From Mesorhizobium sp. 131-2-1 (lineage in GTDB: Bacteria > Pseudomonadota > Alphaproteobacteria > Rhizobiales > Rhizobiaceae), in the NCBI RefSeq assembly GCF_016756535.1, contig NZ_AP023247.1:2852501-2916500 (forward strand): a stretch of DNA of 64,000 nt. Reading direction: 5' to 3'. The translations under genes were made by a program, and so were the position numbers. The notes below the pieces were generated by a model, which searched no databases, was not told where the DNA came from, and was given only the letters and a program-made list of their open reading frames with translations. Of the stretch, positions 27,092-36,247 are shown in pieces; the stretch's first letter is position 1; each line of letters starts with the position of its first letter.

Positions 27092-30000
27092 GCCGCCACC
27101 CGCTGGGCTTCGGCGATCAGCGCCGCGAGATCGTCGTCGATCGAATTGCGCAGCGGATGCCACAGCCCGCGGCGTCGCGCCGATAGCAGCCGCTCCGCGA
27201 TGACCTTCGCGGCGGCCGGATTCTCGCGCAGGATGAAGGCACGGACGTCCGCATCGCCAAGATAGGCGTCGTGCACAGCCTCGATCAGAGCGCCCGATAT
27301 GGCATGCGTGGTCTCGGCGAAGCCGACGAGGCGGTCGACCGTCTCGGCGAATTCGGAGGCGCCGCGCGGACCATGCCGCATCTGACCGGCAATGAAGCGC
27401 GGGTTGACAGCACGGGCGCGCACCACGCGGGACACCGCTTCGCCGACCGAGCGCGGCTTCGGCTTTTGCGGGTCCGTGGTGTCGAGCACGATAACGTCGG
27501 CATTCCGACCAAGTGCTGCAAGGGCGGCGGAAAACCCGCCGATGAAGGCAACGTCGGCCGAGCCTTCGAGAATGTCGCGGCCGGGGTCGTCGCCGGTGTG
27601 GACGAGAAGATCGGCCTCGGCGATGCGGCCTTCGAAAGCGCCGGGCGCGGACATGGCTTCGCCGTTCGCGCCGCCATAGGCGTGCGAGGTGGCGTCGAGA
27701 TAGGCACGACCGATTTCCTCACGCGCGGCCCAGTCGCCGCTCGACAAAAGCTCCTCGACGCCGGCGCCGTAGGTGCCGGGCGAAGTGCCGAAAATGCGCG
27801 GGCCGACCTTGCCCTCGGTGCGGGTCGCCGCTGCGAGCGGGTTTTCGGAATCGTCCTCGTCGCGGCTGGCGACGGCGTTGGCGGCGGCATCGATCAGCGC
27901 GATCTGGGTCGGGAACATGTCGCGGAACAGGCCGGAAATGCGCCAGGTGACATCGACGCGCGGGCGGCCGAGCGCCGCCGGCGGCAACACCTCGATGCCG
28001 GTGACGCGGCCGGTGGCGGCATCCCATTGCGGCCGGCAGCCCATCAGCGCCAGGCCTTGCGCGATCTCCTCGCCGCCGGTGCGAAGCGAGGCCGAGCCCC
28101 AAAGGTCGATGACCAGCGAGCGCGGCCAGTCACCATGGCTCTGCATGTAGCTGCGCACCACTTCTTGCGCTGCCGCCTGTCCGAGCTCATAGGCGGTCGG
28201 CGTCGGCATGGTGCGGGGATCGGCGGTGAAGAGGTTGCGGCCGGTGGGCAGCACGTCGGAGCGGCCGCGCGCCGGCGCACCGGCCGGACCAGCCTTGATG
28301 TGGCGGCCATCGAGCGCGGCGAGCAGGGCGGCCCTTTCGGCTTCGGCGCTTCGCCTGCGCAGCGGATCGGCCTCGCCCCCCGGCGCGCGGCCGTAGACAT
28401 GCAGCCCGTCCTTGACGGCGAAATCCTTGAGGTCGCAGAGCCAGGCGTCGATGCGGCGCAGCGCCTCGTCCGGCGCGTCGGTGCCGGCAACGCCGGCCTC
28501 AGAGGCAAGCCCGGTTTGCCGCGCGGTCTCGACGATCAGCTTCGCCAGCCTGTCGCGGCGGCGGCGGTCGAGCCCATCGGCCTGGGCGTATTCGTCGACC
28601 AGCCGTTCCAGCCTCTGCTGGTTCTCGTCCAGCCCGGCGCCGGTCAGCGGCGGCGGCAGATGGCCGAGCGTCACGGCGGCGATGCGCCGCTTGGCCTGCG
28701 CCGCCTCGCCGGGATTGGAGACGATGAAGGGATAGATGACCGGCAGCGCGCCGGTGACGATCTCGGGGAAACAGATATCGGAGAGCGCGACGGTCTTGCC
28801 CGGCAGCCATTCCAGCGTGCCATGCGCGCCGACATGGATGAGGGCATGCACGCCGAGCGATCTGCGCAGCCAGAGGCCGAAGGCGATCAATTCGTGGCGG
28901 GGAGGGAGGGTTGGGTCGTGATAGTCGGCGCGGCGGTCGGCCGAGCGGCCACGGTCGGGGGCGAGCGCCACGGTGATGTTGCCGAAGGTCGCGGCGCGGA
29001 AGGGGAAGCGGTTTTCGCCAATGTGCCGCGAAGGCCGGCGTTCTGTCGCGCCCCCCTCTGTCCTGCCGGACATCTCCCCCACGAGGGGGGAGATCATGCC
29101 GTCATCGCCACTTTCGCCAATTACCGCCGTTTCAAGGGGAGAGCCGGCGCCAGAACTGCCAATCTCCCCCCAAGTGGGGGAGATGTCCGGCAGGACAGAG
29201 GGGGGCGCCTCGCTTAAACCTATCTTGTCTGCCTTGCCCCAAGCAGCTTCCACCGCAGCCATTGCCGCGCTGGGCAACTTTGTCGAGAGCGAGACATAGT
29301 CCTCCAACTTCAACCCTTGCCCACCCACCTCCAGCGCATCCAGCAACGCGCGCGGCGATTGCGGAATCCCTTCAACGGCGTAGCCCTGCTCCCTCAGGTC
29401 GTGCAGCATGGCGAGCACGCTGGACGGCACATCGAGACCAACGGCGTAGCCGGTGCGGCCAGGGGCGCTCGGATAGTCGGGGATCAGGATGGCCAGCTTT
29501 CGATCCGCTCTTGCCGTCCGCTGCAGGCGGATGAATGCCTCGATGCGTGTGGCGACTTGCGCCACCCGGTCCGCCTCCGGCCGGTTTGCAAAGGCGCGAA
29601 AGGCCAGCGCCGGATCGGTCTCAATCTCGCCCTTGAACGAGATCGCGCCGGCCAGAATGCGGCCGTCGAACTCGGGCAGGACGACATGCATCGCAAGATC
29701 GGCCGGCGCCAGGCCGCGCTGGTTCTTCTCCCACACCTCGCGCCTTGTCGTTGCGACGATGACTTGGAACACCGGCACGCCGGCTCGGTCGAAGAGCGTT
29801 TCGGCGCCCGGTTCGGCGCCGGAGGCGAAGGCGGTGGCGGTGACGATCGCTGCCGGTTTCAGCGATGCAAGCGCATTCTCCACAAAGGCGAGGGACGCCG
29901 GGTCCTTGAGGCTGGAGACGAAGATCGGGGCCGGCGCCATTCCGCGCTGCCTGAGCGCCTCGACAAGCGCATCGATCGGCGCGACATCGGCGGCCAGCAG

Positions 30001-30624
30001 CATCGAACGGTAGAACAGGATGGGGATGACTGCTTCTTCTTCCTTCCCGACGAAGGGAAGGGAGACCACACCGTGTCCAGGTTCGTAGTACCCCGCCTTC
30101 GGCACGCTGACCGGCTCGGCCACCGCCGTATCCGACCCCGCCAGCCGCGCCAGCCTCTTCACCAGCGCCGCCATATTGGTCGGCCCGCCTTCGCGGAAAT
30201 AGCCGAGCAGGCTGTCCAACTCGGCGCGTGGCAGGGTCGAGCCCTCGATCAGGCGCAGATCCTCGTCATGGCTCTCGCCGGGCAGTAGCGCCAGCTTGAT
30301 GCCGCGTTCGCGCGCAACCGCGGTGAGCTGGTCGCAGCCATAGCGCCACCAGTCATAGCCGCCGAGGATGCGGACCAGGATCACCCTGGCATGGCGGGCG
30401 ACGCTGTCGATCCAGAGGTCGACCGACATGGGGTGGCGCAGGTCGCGCAAGGCGGCAAGCCGCATCGCGGGCAATCGCTCGGAGTCGGCCTTCCACGCTG
30501 TTGCCAGTCCCGAGAGGTCGCTGTCGGTGAAGGACAGCGCCACGACATCCGCAGGCGTCTGCCTGAGATCGACAGGCTCGGCGAGATCGTCGAGCGAGGC
30601 GGATGTGGTGGTGAGGATGTGCAT
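27088..30624 (-). CDS. cobN: Cobaltochelatase subunit CobN, with in-frame palindromic insert
   Basis: The protein has 1178 residues and is the large subunit of the ATP-dependent CobNST cobaltochelatase, which inserts cobalt into hydrogenobyrinic acid a,c-diamide; it is related to the ChlH/BchH magnesium chelatase subunit. Motifs include [35 protein letters not shown] and [15 protein letters not shown]. Without the insert (residues about 473-526) it is about 1124 residues, somewhat shorter than the 1275 of P. denitrificans. The insert lies before [19 protein letters not shown]. It starts 17 bp after cobW and overlaps cobG. CobS and CobT chelatase subunits are not in the window. Confidence 0.93.
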   Translation of the reverse strand: MHILTTTSASLDDLAEPVDLRQTPADVVALSFTDSDLSGLATAWKADSERLPAMRLAALRDLRHPMSVDLWIDSVARHARVILVRILGGYDWWRYGCDQLTAVARERGIKLALLPGESHDEDLRLIEGSTLPRAELDSLLGYFREGGPTNMAALVKRLARLAGSDTAVAEPVSVPKAGYYEPGHGVVSLPFVGKEEEAVIPILFYRSMLLAADVAPIDALVEALRQRGMAPAPIFVSSLKDPASLAFVENALASLKPAAIVTATAFASGAEPGAETLFDRAGVPVFQVIVATTRREVWEKNQRGLAPADLAMHVVLPEFDGRILAGAISFKGEIETDPALAFRAFANRPEADRVAQVATRIEAFIRLQRTARADRKLAILIPDYPSAPGRTGYAVGLDVPSSVLAMLHDLREQGYAVEGIPQSPRALLDALEVGGQGLKLEDYVSLSTKLPSAAMAAVEAAWGKADKIGLSEAPPSVLPDISPTWGEIGSSGAGSPLETAVIGESGDDGMISPLVGEMSGRTEGGATERRPSRHIGENRFPFRAATFGNITVALAPDRGRSADRRADYHDPTLPPRHELIAFGLWLRRSLGVHALIHVGAHGTLEWLPGKTVALSDICFPEIVTGALPVIYPFIVSNPGEAAQAKRRIAAVTLGHLPPPLTGAGLDENQQRLERLVDEYAQADGLDRRRRDRLAKLIVETARQTGLASEAGVAGTDAPDEALRRIDAWLCDLKDFAVKDGLHVYGRAPGGEADPLRRRSAEAERAALLAALDGRHIKAGPAGAPARGRSDVLPTGRNLFTADPRTMPTPTAYELGQAAAQEVVRSYMQSHGDWPRSLVIDLWGSASLRTGGEEIAQGLALMGCRPQWDAATGRVTGIEVLPPAALGRPRVDVTWRISGLFRDMFPTQIALIDAAANAVASRDEDDSENPLAAATRTEGKVGPRIFGTSPGTYGAGVEELLSSGDWAAREEIGRAYLDATSHAYGGANGEAMSAPGAFEGRIAEADLLVHTGDDPGRDILEGSADVAFIGGFSAALAALGRNADVIVLDTTDPQKPKPRSVGEAVSRVVRARAVNPRFIAGQMRHGPRGASEFAETVDRLVGFAETTHAISGALIEAVHDAYLGDADVRAFILRENPAAAKVIAERLLSARRRGLWHPLRNSIDDDLAALIAEAQRVAA
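29048..29208. repeat. 161-bp protein-coding palindromic element, copy in cobN
   Basis: This copy has the same length and the same arms as the cobG copy (left GCGCCCCCCTCTGTCCTGCC at 29048, right ending GACAGAGGGGGGCGC at 29208). Comparison of the unpaired centre (for example TTGGCG next to AATTGGCGAAA on one strand) shows it is inserted in the opposite orientation relative to cobG. It is still open in the cobN frame and encodes [16 protein letters not shown] ... [15 protein letters not shown]. Confidence 0.93.
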
Positions 30625-30641
30625 GGCGGTTCGGGTTTGCC

Positions 30642-31679
30642 TCAGCCGGCGAGGATACGCTCGATCGCCGGGCGGTTCAGGCCCTTGAGGCCGATGACGA
30701 CGAGGCGCGAGCGGCGGTCGTCGTCCGCCGTCCAGGCGCGGTCGTAGTAATGATTGACGCGCGGACCGACCGCCTGCAGCAGGAGCCGCATCGGCTTGCC
30801 GCCGACCTCGACGAAGCCTTTCACACGCAACACATTCTCTTCTTCCGCGGCGGTGGCGACGCGCTTTGCCAACTCGTCCGGATTGGCGATCGAGGGAATG
30901 TCGACAATGAACGTGTCGAAGTCGTCATGCTCGTGGTCGAATGCACCGTCATGATGGGATTTGCGGTTCTCGATGTCGTCCTCGACGGCGAGACCGAGCC
31001 CCAGCAGTATGGAGGGATCGACCTTGCCGTGAGACGTCGGCACGATCTTCACGGCGCGGGCGGAGTGTTCGTTGACGATGGCGTTGGCGCGGGCTGAGCC
31101 GGCGGCGTCCATCAGGTCGCTCTTCGACAGGATGATCAGGTCGGCGCAGGCGATCTGGTCCTCGAAGACCTCCTCGACCGGATCGTCATGGTCGAGCGTC
31201 GCGTCGGCGGCACGCTGCGCCTGCAAGGCGTCCATGTCGTTGGCGACGCGGCCTTCGGCCAATGCCGGGCCATCGACCACGGCGATCACGCCATCGACGG
31301 TGACGCGGCTTTTCACTGTCGGCCACTGGAAGGCCTGGACCAGCGGCTTGGGCAGAGCGAGGCCGGAGGTTTCGATCAGGATGTGGTCGACTTTCGGCGT
31401 CAGCGACAGGATCTGGTCGAGCGCGGGCACGAAATCGTCGGCCACGGTGCAGCAGATGCAGCCATTGGCCAGTTCGACGATGTTCTCCTCCGGACAGGTG
31501 TCAATGCCGCAGCCCTTGAGGATCTCCCCGTCAATGCCGATGTCGCCAAACTCGTTGACAATGATCGCGATACGCTTGCCGCCGGCGTTCTCCAGGAGAT
31601 GGCGGACCAGCGTCGTCTTGCCGGCGCCGAGGAAGCCGGTGACGACGGTGCAGGGGACGCGGGAAACGGAAGCGGTCAT
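30642..31679 (-). CDS. cobW: CobW-type zinc/cobalt GTPase metallochaperone
   Basis: The protein has 345 residues. It is a G3E-family P-loop GTPase with GFLGAGKTTLVRHLLEN at about residues 15-31, the metal site ELANGCICCTVADDF (CxCC), DLIILSKSD as the guanine-specificity motif and the C-terminal CobW domain (LRVKGFVEVGGKPMRL). A His/Asp-rich stretch (HHDGAFDHEHDDFD) may add metal binding. CobW is thought to deliver cobalt to CobN. It lies between the DUF1636 gene and cobN behind the cobalamin riboswitch; TAAGGAC in the end of the DUF1636 gene gives its ribosome site. Confidence 0.93.
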   Translation of the reverse strand: MTASVSRVPCTVVTGFLGAGKTTLVRHLLENAGGKRIAIIVNEFGDIGIDGEILKGCGIDTCPEENIVELANGCICCTVADDFVPALDQILSLTPKVDHILIETSGLALPKPLVQAFQWPTVKSRVTVDGVIAVVDGPALAEGRVANDMDALQAQRAADATLDHDDPVEEVFEDQIACADLIILSKSDLMDAAGSARANAIVNEHSARAVKIVPTSHGKVDPSILLGLGLAVEDDIENRKSHHDGAFDHEHDDFDTFIVDIPSIANPDELAKRVATAAEEENVLRVKGFVEVGGKPMRLLLQAVGPRVNHYYDRAWTADDDRRSRLVVIGLKGLNRPAIERILAG

Positions 31680-31681
31680 GG

Positions 31682-32110
31682 TCAGTCCTTAAGGAGGTCG
31701 AGGGGAGGGATGCGGGCGACGAGGCCGCGTTTCAGCGAATCGGGGCGGCCGCGCCAGGGGATGAGGCCGTCGGTCGAGGTGGCGAAGAGTTTGGCGCCAG
31801 CAACAAGATCGGCGCCGCTGCTGGCAGTGAGGTCGCCAAAAACGTAGCTCCAGCAGCCGTCGCGAAGGATCGCGGCGCTCAGGCGGCGCTTGCAATTGCC
31901 AAGGCATTCGATGGTACGGATGCGGATGTTTTCATCCGCTGCAGCGCGGCGCGTGTCTTCGGCAAGCAGCGCGCCGGCGCGGGGATGGGCATCGGAGCCG
32001 GTTTCGTCGCGACAGTACGAGCAGACAATGACGGTGACGCCGGCCAGATCGTCGTCATGGCCGGACAATGCGTCCGCTCTATCAGCCGAAAAACTGCTGT
32101 CGCGCTCCAA
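31682..32110 (-). CDS. DUF1636 metal-binding family protein
   Basis: The protein has 142 residues with a TTG start at 32110, which has AAGGAG 6 nt upstream; a TTG at 32068 is another option. It resembles thioredoxin-like [2Fe-2S] ferredoxins of the DUF1636 family: VTVIVCSYCRDETGS, then ECLGNCKRRLSAAIL, giving four Cys, and VFGDLTASSGADLVAGA. DUF1636 genes are typically found beside cobW and cobN under B12 riboswitches, so a part in cobalt supply or cobalamin synthesis is likely but unproven. Upstream in-frame codons run into the riboswitch and are not used here. Confidence 0.75.
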   Translation of the reverse strand: MERDSSFSADRADALSGHDDDLAGVTVIVCSYCRDETGSDAHPRAGALLAEDTRRAAADENIRIRTIECLGNCKRRLSAAILRDGCWSYVFGDLTASSGADLVAGAKLFATSTDGLIPWRGRPDSLKRGLVARIPPLDLLKD

Positions 32111-32160
32111 ATCAGGCTCCTTGCCCGGAAAACCCGCCAGGCGATCGGATTCTTTTGTCT

Positions 32161-32341
32161 CAGACGGCAGGTCTCCTGGCTCGCGGGTCATCGCCTTGGT
32201 TGCCGCCTTCCCGGGAACATCCCAGTGGTTTTCGGCCGAGGCTCGTCGCTTACAGTTGCGGGGACAGCCGCGGAATTGGGATCGTCGATCCCGCACCGCA
32301 TTCCCTCTTGGCCCCAGCCGTTGCGGGCAGGGGACCGTCTG
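32161..32341 (-). promoter_or_regulatory. Cobalamin (AdoCbl) riboswitch
   Basis: On the minus strand the whole conserved core is seen: an opening CAGACGG that pairs with CCGTCTG at the 3' end (P1 stem), AAGAGGGAATGCGGTGCGG, CCCCGCAACTGTAAGC, CCACTGGGA, and the B12 box GCCAGGAGACCTGCC at 32166-32180. It lies 50 nt before the TTG start of the DUF1636 gene. B12 binding normally lowers expression, so the DUF1636-cobW-cobN-cobGHIJ run should be feedback-controlled. No clear terminator hairpin follows, so control of translation start is more likely. Confidence 0.96.
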
Positions 32342-32413
32342 TTGTGGATTTAGGCTTTTGGGGGCAGCGGTGTCAACGCGCGGCTACGACACCGCGATGT
32401 CGGCCAGAGGCTG

Positions 32414-33106
32414 TCATGTGCCGCCAATCGGCAGAGCCAGAATAACTTGCCTGACTGCTTGATAACCATCGCCATGGTCCCAGTCATGGCTGAGGGCTAG
32501 ATCCTGTCCTTCTTGCCAAACCTTATTGTCCAGAAGGACCTCGGCACAAATAAGCTCGCCCTTTAAAGCTGCAAAAAAAGTGCGTACAAAATGACTGCCG
32601 GGCGAAACGGAGGCCGTGAACAGCTTTTCCAGTTTGGCATAGAATGTTGGATAACTCCGGTTCAGCGAACATAGCTCGGTGGTGGCCTGGGAAATGACCG
32701 GTCCGCCATAGATTTTCCAGCGAGCATTTTTTTGCCATATCTTCCAATCGGGACTGCTTTTCTGCCAAACCTCTACTTCTGCCTGCATGTTGTCGCAGAC
32801 ATGATCAGCCAGCCCCTCGATGGCCACGTGGAAAACGCCGCGGAGAAATTTTTCAAACGCCTGATTTAATTCTTGTTCGCGCGTGTCACCGAAGCCAGCA
32901 AAGGATTCAATGACTGGCTGAACATCAAGCAGTGGAGAAAAAATGTAGATTTCGAGGACCAGCCGGCCAGCTCCCGTCTCGAACACCTCAGCCTCAAACC
33001 GAAGTTGCCCCGACTGTAGCAAAACGTCCTGATCTCTACGCACTGCATCGATTCCATGCGCAATCAATGCGCCATGGATCATGTCGAGCACTTTGTCCGA
33101 TGCCAT
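32414..33106 (-). CDS. Uncharacterised protein (possibly DUF6348-like)
   Basis: The protein has 230 residues with no signal peptide or membrane helix. It looks soluble and mixed alpha/beta, rich in Trp (KSSPDWKIWQKNARWKIYGG) and ending VLLDNKVWQEGQDLALSHDW and a GYQAVRQVILALP strand/helix. The pattern recalls DUF6348 proteins, a family of unknown role; this is a weak assignment made by eye. Base composition is clearly less GC-rich than its neighbours, and its codon use differs, which suggests transfer. It lies between the riboswitch and the ycaQ-like gene, with no partner. Confidence 0.6.
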   Translation of the reverse strand: MASDKVLDMIHGALIAHGIDAVRRDQDVLLQSGQLRFEAEVFETGAGRLVLEIYIFSPLLDVQPVIESFAGFGDTREQELNQAFEKFLRGVFHVAIEGLADHVCDNMQAEVEVWQKSSPDWKIWQKNARWKIYGGPVISQATTELCSLNRSYPTFYAKLEKLFTASVSPGSHFVRTFFAALKGELICAEVLLDNKVWQEGQDLALSHDWDHGDGYQAVRQVILALPIGGT

Positions 33107-33160
33107 TGCACAACCTACGAGGCTTATTGGAGGGTCTATGACAGACGCTGCAGGGGTTGC

Positions 33161-34357
33161 CTATCTTATCTCGCCAGCCAGCGCCGGCCCCAAATCGCCG
33201 GCCGGCGTCACTTCGATGCGCTCGAGCCCGAGCCAGCCCTGCATCTGTTTCAGCTCTTCAAGCAACTGGGCGGCGGTTTCCGGCGGAGCGCCGGCCTCGG
33301 CATAGGCGGCATGGACACGCAGCACGCTGGCCGGGCGGTCGGCGCGCAGGTCGACGCGGGCGACGATCCGGTCGCCGAGCAGGAAGGGCAGGACGTAGTA
33401 GCCATACTGGCGTTTTTCGGCCGGGGTGTAGATCTCGATGCGGTAGCGGAAGTCGAAGAGCTTTTCGGTCCGCGTGCGCTCGAAGACGACCGGATCGAAC
33501 GGCGCGAGCAGGGCACGCGCCTCGATCTTGCGCGGGAAACGGGCGTCCTTGTGCAGATAAGCGGTCTTGTCCCAGCCCTCGACCCGCACAGGCAGCAGCT
33601 CGCCCGCCTCGACCAGCTCCTCGATGCGGTCCTTCACGTCGCCCGGGGCGAGGCGGAAATAGTCGCGCAGGTCGCCATAGGTGGCGATGCCATGGGCGCG
33701 GGCGGAAATGCGCAGCAATTCGCGATGCGCGTCCTCGACCGTGGGAACCGGCAGGTCGAGCACAGCCTGCGGCAGCACGCGTTCGGGCAGATCATAGTAG
33801 CGCTCAAAGCCGCGCCGGTAGGCGGTGGTGATGCGTCCGGCCCAGAACAGCCATTCAAAGGCATGCTTGGCCTCGCTCCAGCCCCACCAGCCGCCATTGC
33901 CCTTGTGGCCTTCTATGTCGGAGGCGGCGATCGGCCCGCGTTCGGCGACCTGCCCGTAGATCTCCTCGATCATCTGGGCCCGCTCGCGCCCCCATTTGGC
34001 GAGGCCCGAATACATTTCCTCGCCTTGCTCGGCCCGCTGCATGCGCCAGCGCAGCAGCGGATAGGTCTCGACCGGCAGGAAGGAGGCCTCGTGCGCCCAG
34101 TATTCGAAAACCTTGCGTTTGCGCGTCACGGCGGCATCGTCGAGCAGCGCCAGCGGATACGGGCCGAGGCGCGAATAGAGCGGCATGTAGTGGGCGCGGA
34201 CCACCGCGCTGACGGAATCGATCTGCAGCAGGCCGGTCCGGGAAAGCACGCGGGCGAGATGGCGGCGATCCGGCGTGCCGCCCGGTTGCGGGTCGGTGAA
34301 TCCTTGCGCGCCGAGTGCGATGCGCCTGGCCATGCCAAGAGATATTTTTTCCTTCAT
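33161..34357 (-). CDS. YcaQ-like winged-helix DNA glycosylase family protein
   Basis: The protein has 398 residues. It belongs to the HTH_42/YcaQ (AlkX) family, seen in RRHLARVLSRTGLLQIDSVS with VVRAHYMPLYSRLGPY near the N-terminus, YWAHEASFLPV, and RQYGYYVLPFLLGDRIVARVD in the C-terminal domain. E. coli YcaQ unhooks DNA interstrand crosslinks; the family QxD-type catalytic motif corresponds to QIDS here. This suggests a DNA repair role in the cytoplasm. It is divergent from the nuo operon (333-bp gap). The start ATG 34357 leaves a short lead before the family block. Confidence 0.85.
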   Translation of the reverse strand: MKEKISLGMARRIALGAQGFTDPQPGGTPDRRHLARVLSRTGLLQIDSVSAVVRAHYMPLYSRLGPYPLALLDDAAVTRKRKVFEYWAHEASFLPVETYPLLRWRMQRAEQGEEMYSGLAKWGRERAQMIEEIYGQVAERGPIAASDIEGHKGNGGWWGWSEAKHAFEWLFWAGRITTAYRRGFERYYDLPERVLPQAVLDLPVPTVEDAHRELLRISARAHGIATYGDLRDYFRLAPGDVKDRIEELVEAGELLPVRVEGWDKTAYLHKDARFPRKIEARALLAPFDPVVFERTRTEKLFDFRYRIEIYTPAEKRQYGYYVLPFLLGDRIVARVDLRADRPASVLRVHAAYAEAGAPPETAAQLLEELKQMQGWLGLERIEVTPAGDLGPALAGEIR

Positions 34358-34690
34358 CCAGAAGCCTTGCCCTGATCCGTCTGCCCGAATTTCCGGTCCC
34401 TGATTCCGGCCATGCTAGCAGGCAAATGGCGGGAGATATGTCAGGAGAAAAAAGTGGAGTAAAAGGTGAAGGAAATCAAACAGGAGCGGATCGGACCAGT
34501 TTCTTCCGATAAGCCGTCCAGCGCCGCGTTTTGAACAAGGTTTGACTTGCTTCGCCGAAAGCGCTGCGCTAACCCTCGCCGCGTTGCAGCATAGGCCCTT
34601 AAAACGGTTCAGCGGTGAATCTGTCACGCTTCCGCAATAGGATCGGTTGCTGTAATCAACGTGGATTGGCAGCCAACGGAAAGCCGCAGC
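34358..34690. promoter_or_regulatory. Divergent promoter region of ycaQ-like gene and nuo operon
   Basis: This 333-bp gap has no credible gene. It holds AT-richer tracts and a TTGACTT at 34542-34548 that could be a -35 box for nuo, with a weak -10 candidate (GCGCTAAC) downstream at non-ideal spacing. A likely ribosome site for nuoA is GGAAAGCCGC just before ATG 34691. No palindromic operator stands out. Confidence 0.4.
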
Positions 34691-35056
34691 ATGAACGCAC
34701 TTTTGAGTTCGTATCTGCCCATCGTCCTGTTTATCGGCGTGGCCCTGGTCGTCGGCCTGGCGCTGCTCGTGGCGCCGTTCCTGGTGGCCTACCGCAATCC
34801 CGATCCGGAAAAGCTTTCCGCTTATGAATGCGGCTTCAACTCGTTCGACGACGCCCGCATGAAGTTCGACATCCGCTTCTACCTGGTGTCGATCCTGTTC
34901 ATCATCTTCGACCTCGAGGTCGCCTTCCTGTTCCCGTGGGCGGTGTCCTTCTCGAAGATCGGCATGCTCGGTTTCTGGTCGATGATGGTGTTTCTGGCCG
35001 TGCTGACCATCGGCTTTGCCTATGAATGGAAAAAAGGAGCGCTGGAATGGGATTGA
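34691..35056 (+). CDS. nuoA: NADH-quinone oxidoreductase subunit A
   Basis: The protein has 121 residues with three membrane helices ([58 protein letters not shown]). It shows the loop [19 protein letters not shown], with the Cys of the NuoA/ND3 loop that senses the active/deactive state in mitochondria. It is part of the membrane arm of complex I near the quinone site. ATG 34691 is used as the first start that begins the helix properly. It overlaps nuoB by 10 bp and leads the operon. Confidence 0.96.
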   Translation: MNALLSSYLPIVLFIGVALVVGLALLVAPFLVAYRNPDPEKLSAYECGFNSFDDARMKFDIRFYLVSILFIIFDLEVAFLFPWAVSFSKIGMLGFWSMMVFLAVLTIGFAYEWKKGALEWD

Positions 35057-35628
35057 ACGACAGTTCAGGCACCCTCGTCGCGCCGAAGCCCAAGGGTATC
35101 ATCGATCCCAACACCGGCCGGCCGGTGGGGCAGGATGACCCGTTCTTCCTCGAGATCAACGACGAGCTGGCCGACAAGGGCTTCCTCGTCACCTCGACCG
35201 AGGCGCTGATCACCTGGGCGCGCAGCGGCTCGCTGATGTTCATGACCTTCGGTCTCGCCTGCTGCGCGGTCGAGATGATCCACACCTCGATGCCGCGCTA
35301 TGACTCGGAGCGGTTCGGCGTCGCGCCGCGCGCGTCCCCGCGCCAGTCCGACATCATGATCGTCGCCGGCACGCTGACCAACAAGATGGCGCCGGCGCTG
35401 CGCAAGGTCTACGACCAGATGCCGGAGCCGCGCTACGTCATCTCGATGGGCTCGTGCGCCAATGGCGGCGGCTACTATCACTATTCCTATTCGGTGGTGC
35501 GCGGCTGCGACCGCGTCGTGCCCGTCGACATCTATGTGCCCGGCTGCCCGCCGAGCGCGGAAGCGCTGCTTTACGGCATTCTTCTGTTGCAGAAGAAGAT
35601 CCGCCGCACCGGCACGATCGAGCGGTGA
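35047..35628 (+). CDS. nuoB: NADH-quinone oxidoreductase subunit B
   Basis: The protein has 193 residues and carries the terminal [4Fe-4S] cluster N2, which reduces quinone. The ligands lie in [10 protein letters not shown] (tandem Cys), [21 protein letters not shown] and VPGCPPSAE. The N-terminal 30 residues are a polar lead that varies between species. It starts inside nuoA (10-bp overlap), and the GGAG of AAAGGAGCGCTGG supplies the ribosome site. It is followed at once by nuoC. Confidence 0.97.
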   Translation: MGLNDSSGTLVAPKPKGIIDPNTGRPVGQDDPFFLEINDELADKGFLVTSTEALITWARSGSLMFMTFGLACCAVEMIHTSMPRYDSERFGVAPRASPRQSDIMIVAGTLTNKMAPALRKVYDQMPEPRYVISMGSCANGGGYYHYSYSVVRGCDRVVPVDIYVPGCPPSAEALLYGILLLQKKIRRTGTIER

Positions 35629-35632
35629 ACCG

Positions 35633-36238
35633 ATGAGCCAGAAGCTGAACGAACTCTCGACCTATCTGGGCGAGAAGCTGACCGGCCGGGTTGGCGATGC
35701 GGTGCTGGCCTATGGCGAGCTCACCGTCTCCGTCGAGTCGAGCGACCTGATCGAGGTGGCGACCTTCCTGCGCGACGACCAGCGGTGCCAGTTCATCTCG
35801 ATCATCGACGTCTGCGGCGCCGACTATCCGTCGCGGGCCAAGCGCTTCGATGTCGTGTATCACCTGCTGTCGCCGAAGCAGAATGTGCGCATCCGCCTCA
35901 AGGTCCAGGCCGATGAGGAGACGCTGGTTCCCTCGCTCACCGCCGTCTATCCCGGCGCCGACTGGTTCGAGCGCGAGACCTACGACCTCTACGGCGTGCT
36001 GTTCTCGGGCCATCCCGACCTGCGCCGCATCCTCACCGACTACGGCTTCGAGGGGCACCCTCTGCGCAAGGATTTCCCGCTGACCGGCTTCGTCGAGGTG
36101 CGTTACGACGACGAGGCCAAGCGAGTCATCTACGAGCCGGTCGAGCTCAAGCAGGAATTCCGCAATTTCGATTTTCTCTCCCCATGGGAAGGCACGGATT
36201 ACGTGCTGCCGGGGGATGAAAAAGCCAAGACGAATTGA
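35633..36238 (+). CDS. nuoC: NADH-quinone oxidoreductase subunit C
   Basis: The protein has 201 residues and is part of the hydrophilic connecting arm of complex I (30-kDa subunit). The signature [24 protein letters not shown] is present, followed by [18 protein letters not shown]. It is not fused to NuoD, unlike the E. coli NuoCD. ATG 35633 lies 4 bp after the nuoB stop. No unusual features. Confidence 0.97.
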   Translation: MSQKLNELSTYLGEKLTGRVGDAVLAYGELTVSVESSDLIEVATFLRDDQRCQFISIIDVCGADYPSRAKRFDVVYHLLSPKQNVRIRLKVQADEETLVPSLTAVYPGADWFERETYDLYGVLFSGHPDLRRILTDYGFEGHPLRKDFPLTGFVEVRYDDEAKRVIYEPVELKQEFRNFDFLSPWEGTDYVLPGDEKAKTN

Positions 36239-36247
36239 GGCGCCAGA

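Noticed and set aside
25880..27265. Long plus-strand open frames (over 440 codons) opposite cobG
   Set aside because: They are antisense shadows of a GC-rich gene: no ribosome site, no family motifs, and Arg/Pro/Ala-rich composition. cobG on the minus strand has clear motifs throughout.
26262..29208. The two 161-bp inverted repeats as a CRISPR or composite transposon
   Set aside because: They are single palindromes 2.6 kb apart, not regularly spaced repeats with spacers, and no transposase or passenger lies between them, only cobG and cobN sequence.
27271..29217. A 648-codon plus-strand open frame opposite cobN
   Set aside because: It is the complement of a well-conserved cobN reading frame, and its translation is a low-complexity Gly/Arg/Asp mixture with no recognisable domain.
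32161..32296. Upstream ATG starts for the DUF1636 gene inside the riboswitch
   Set aside because: They lie in the conserved riboswitch core (including one ATG that overlaps the B12 box) and have no ribosome site, while TTG 32110 has AAGGAG at good spacing.
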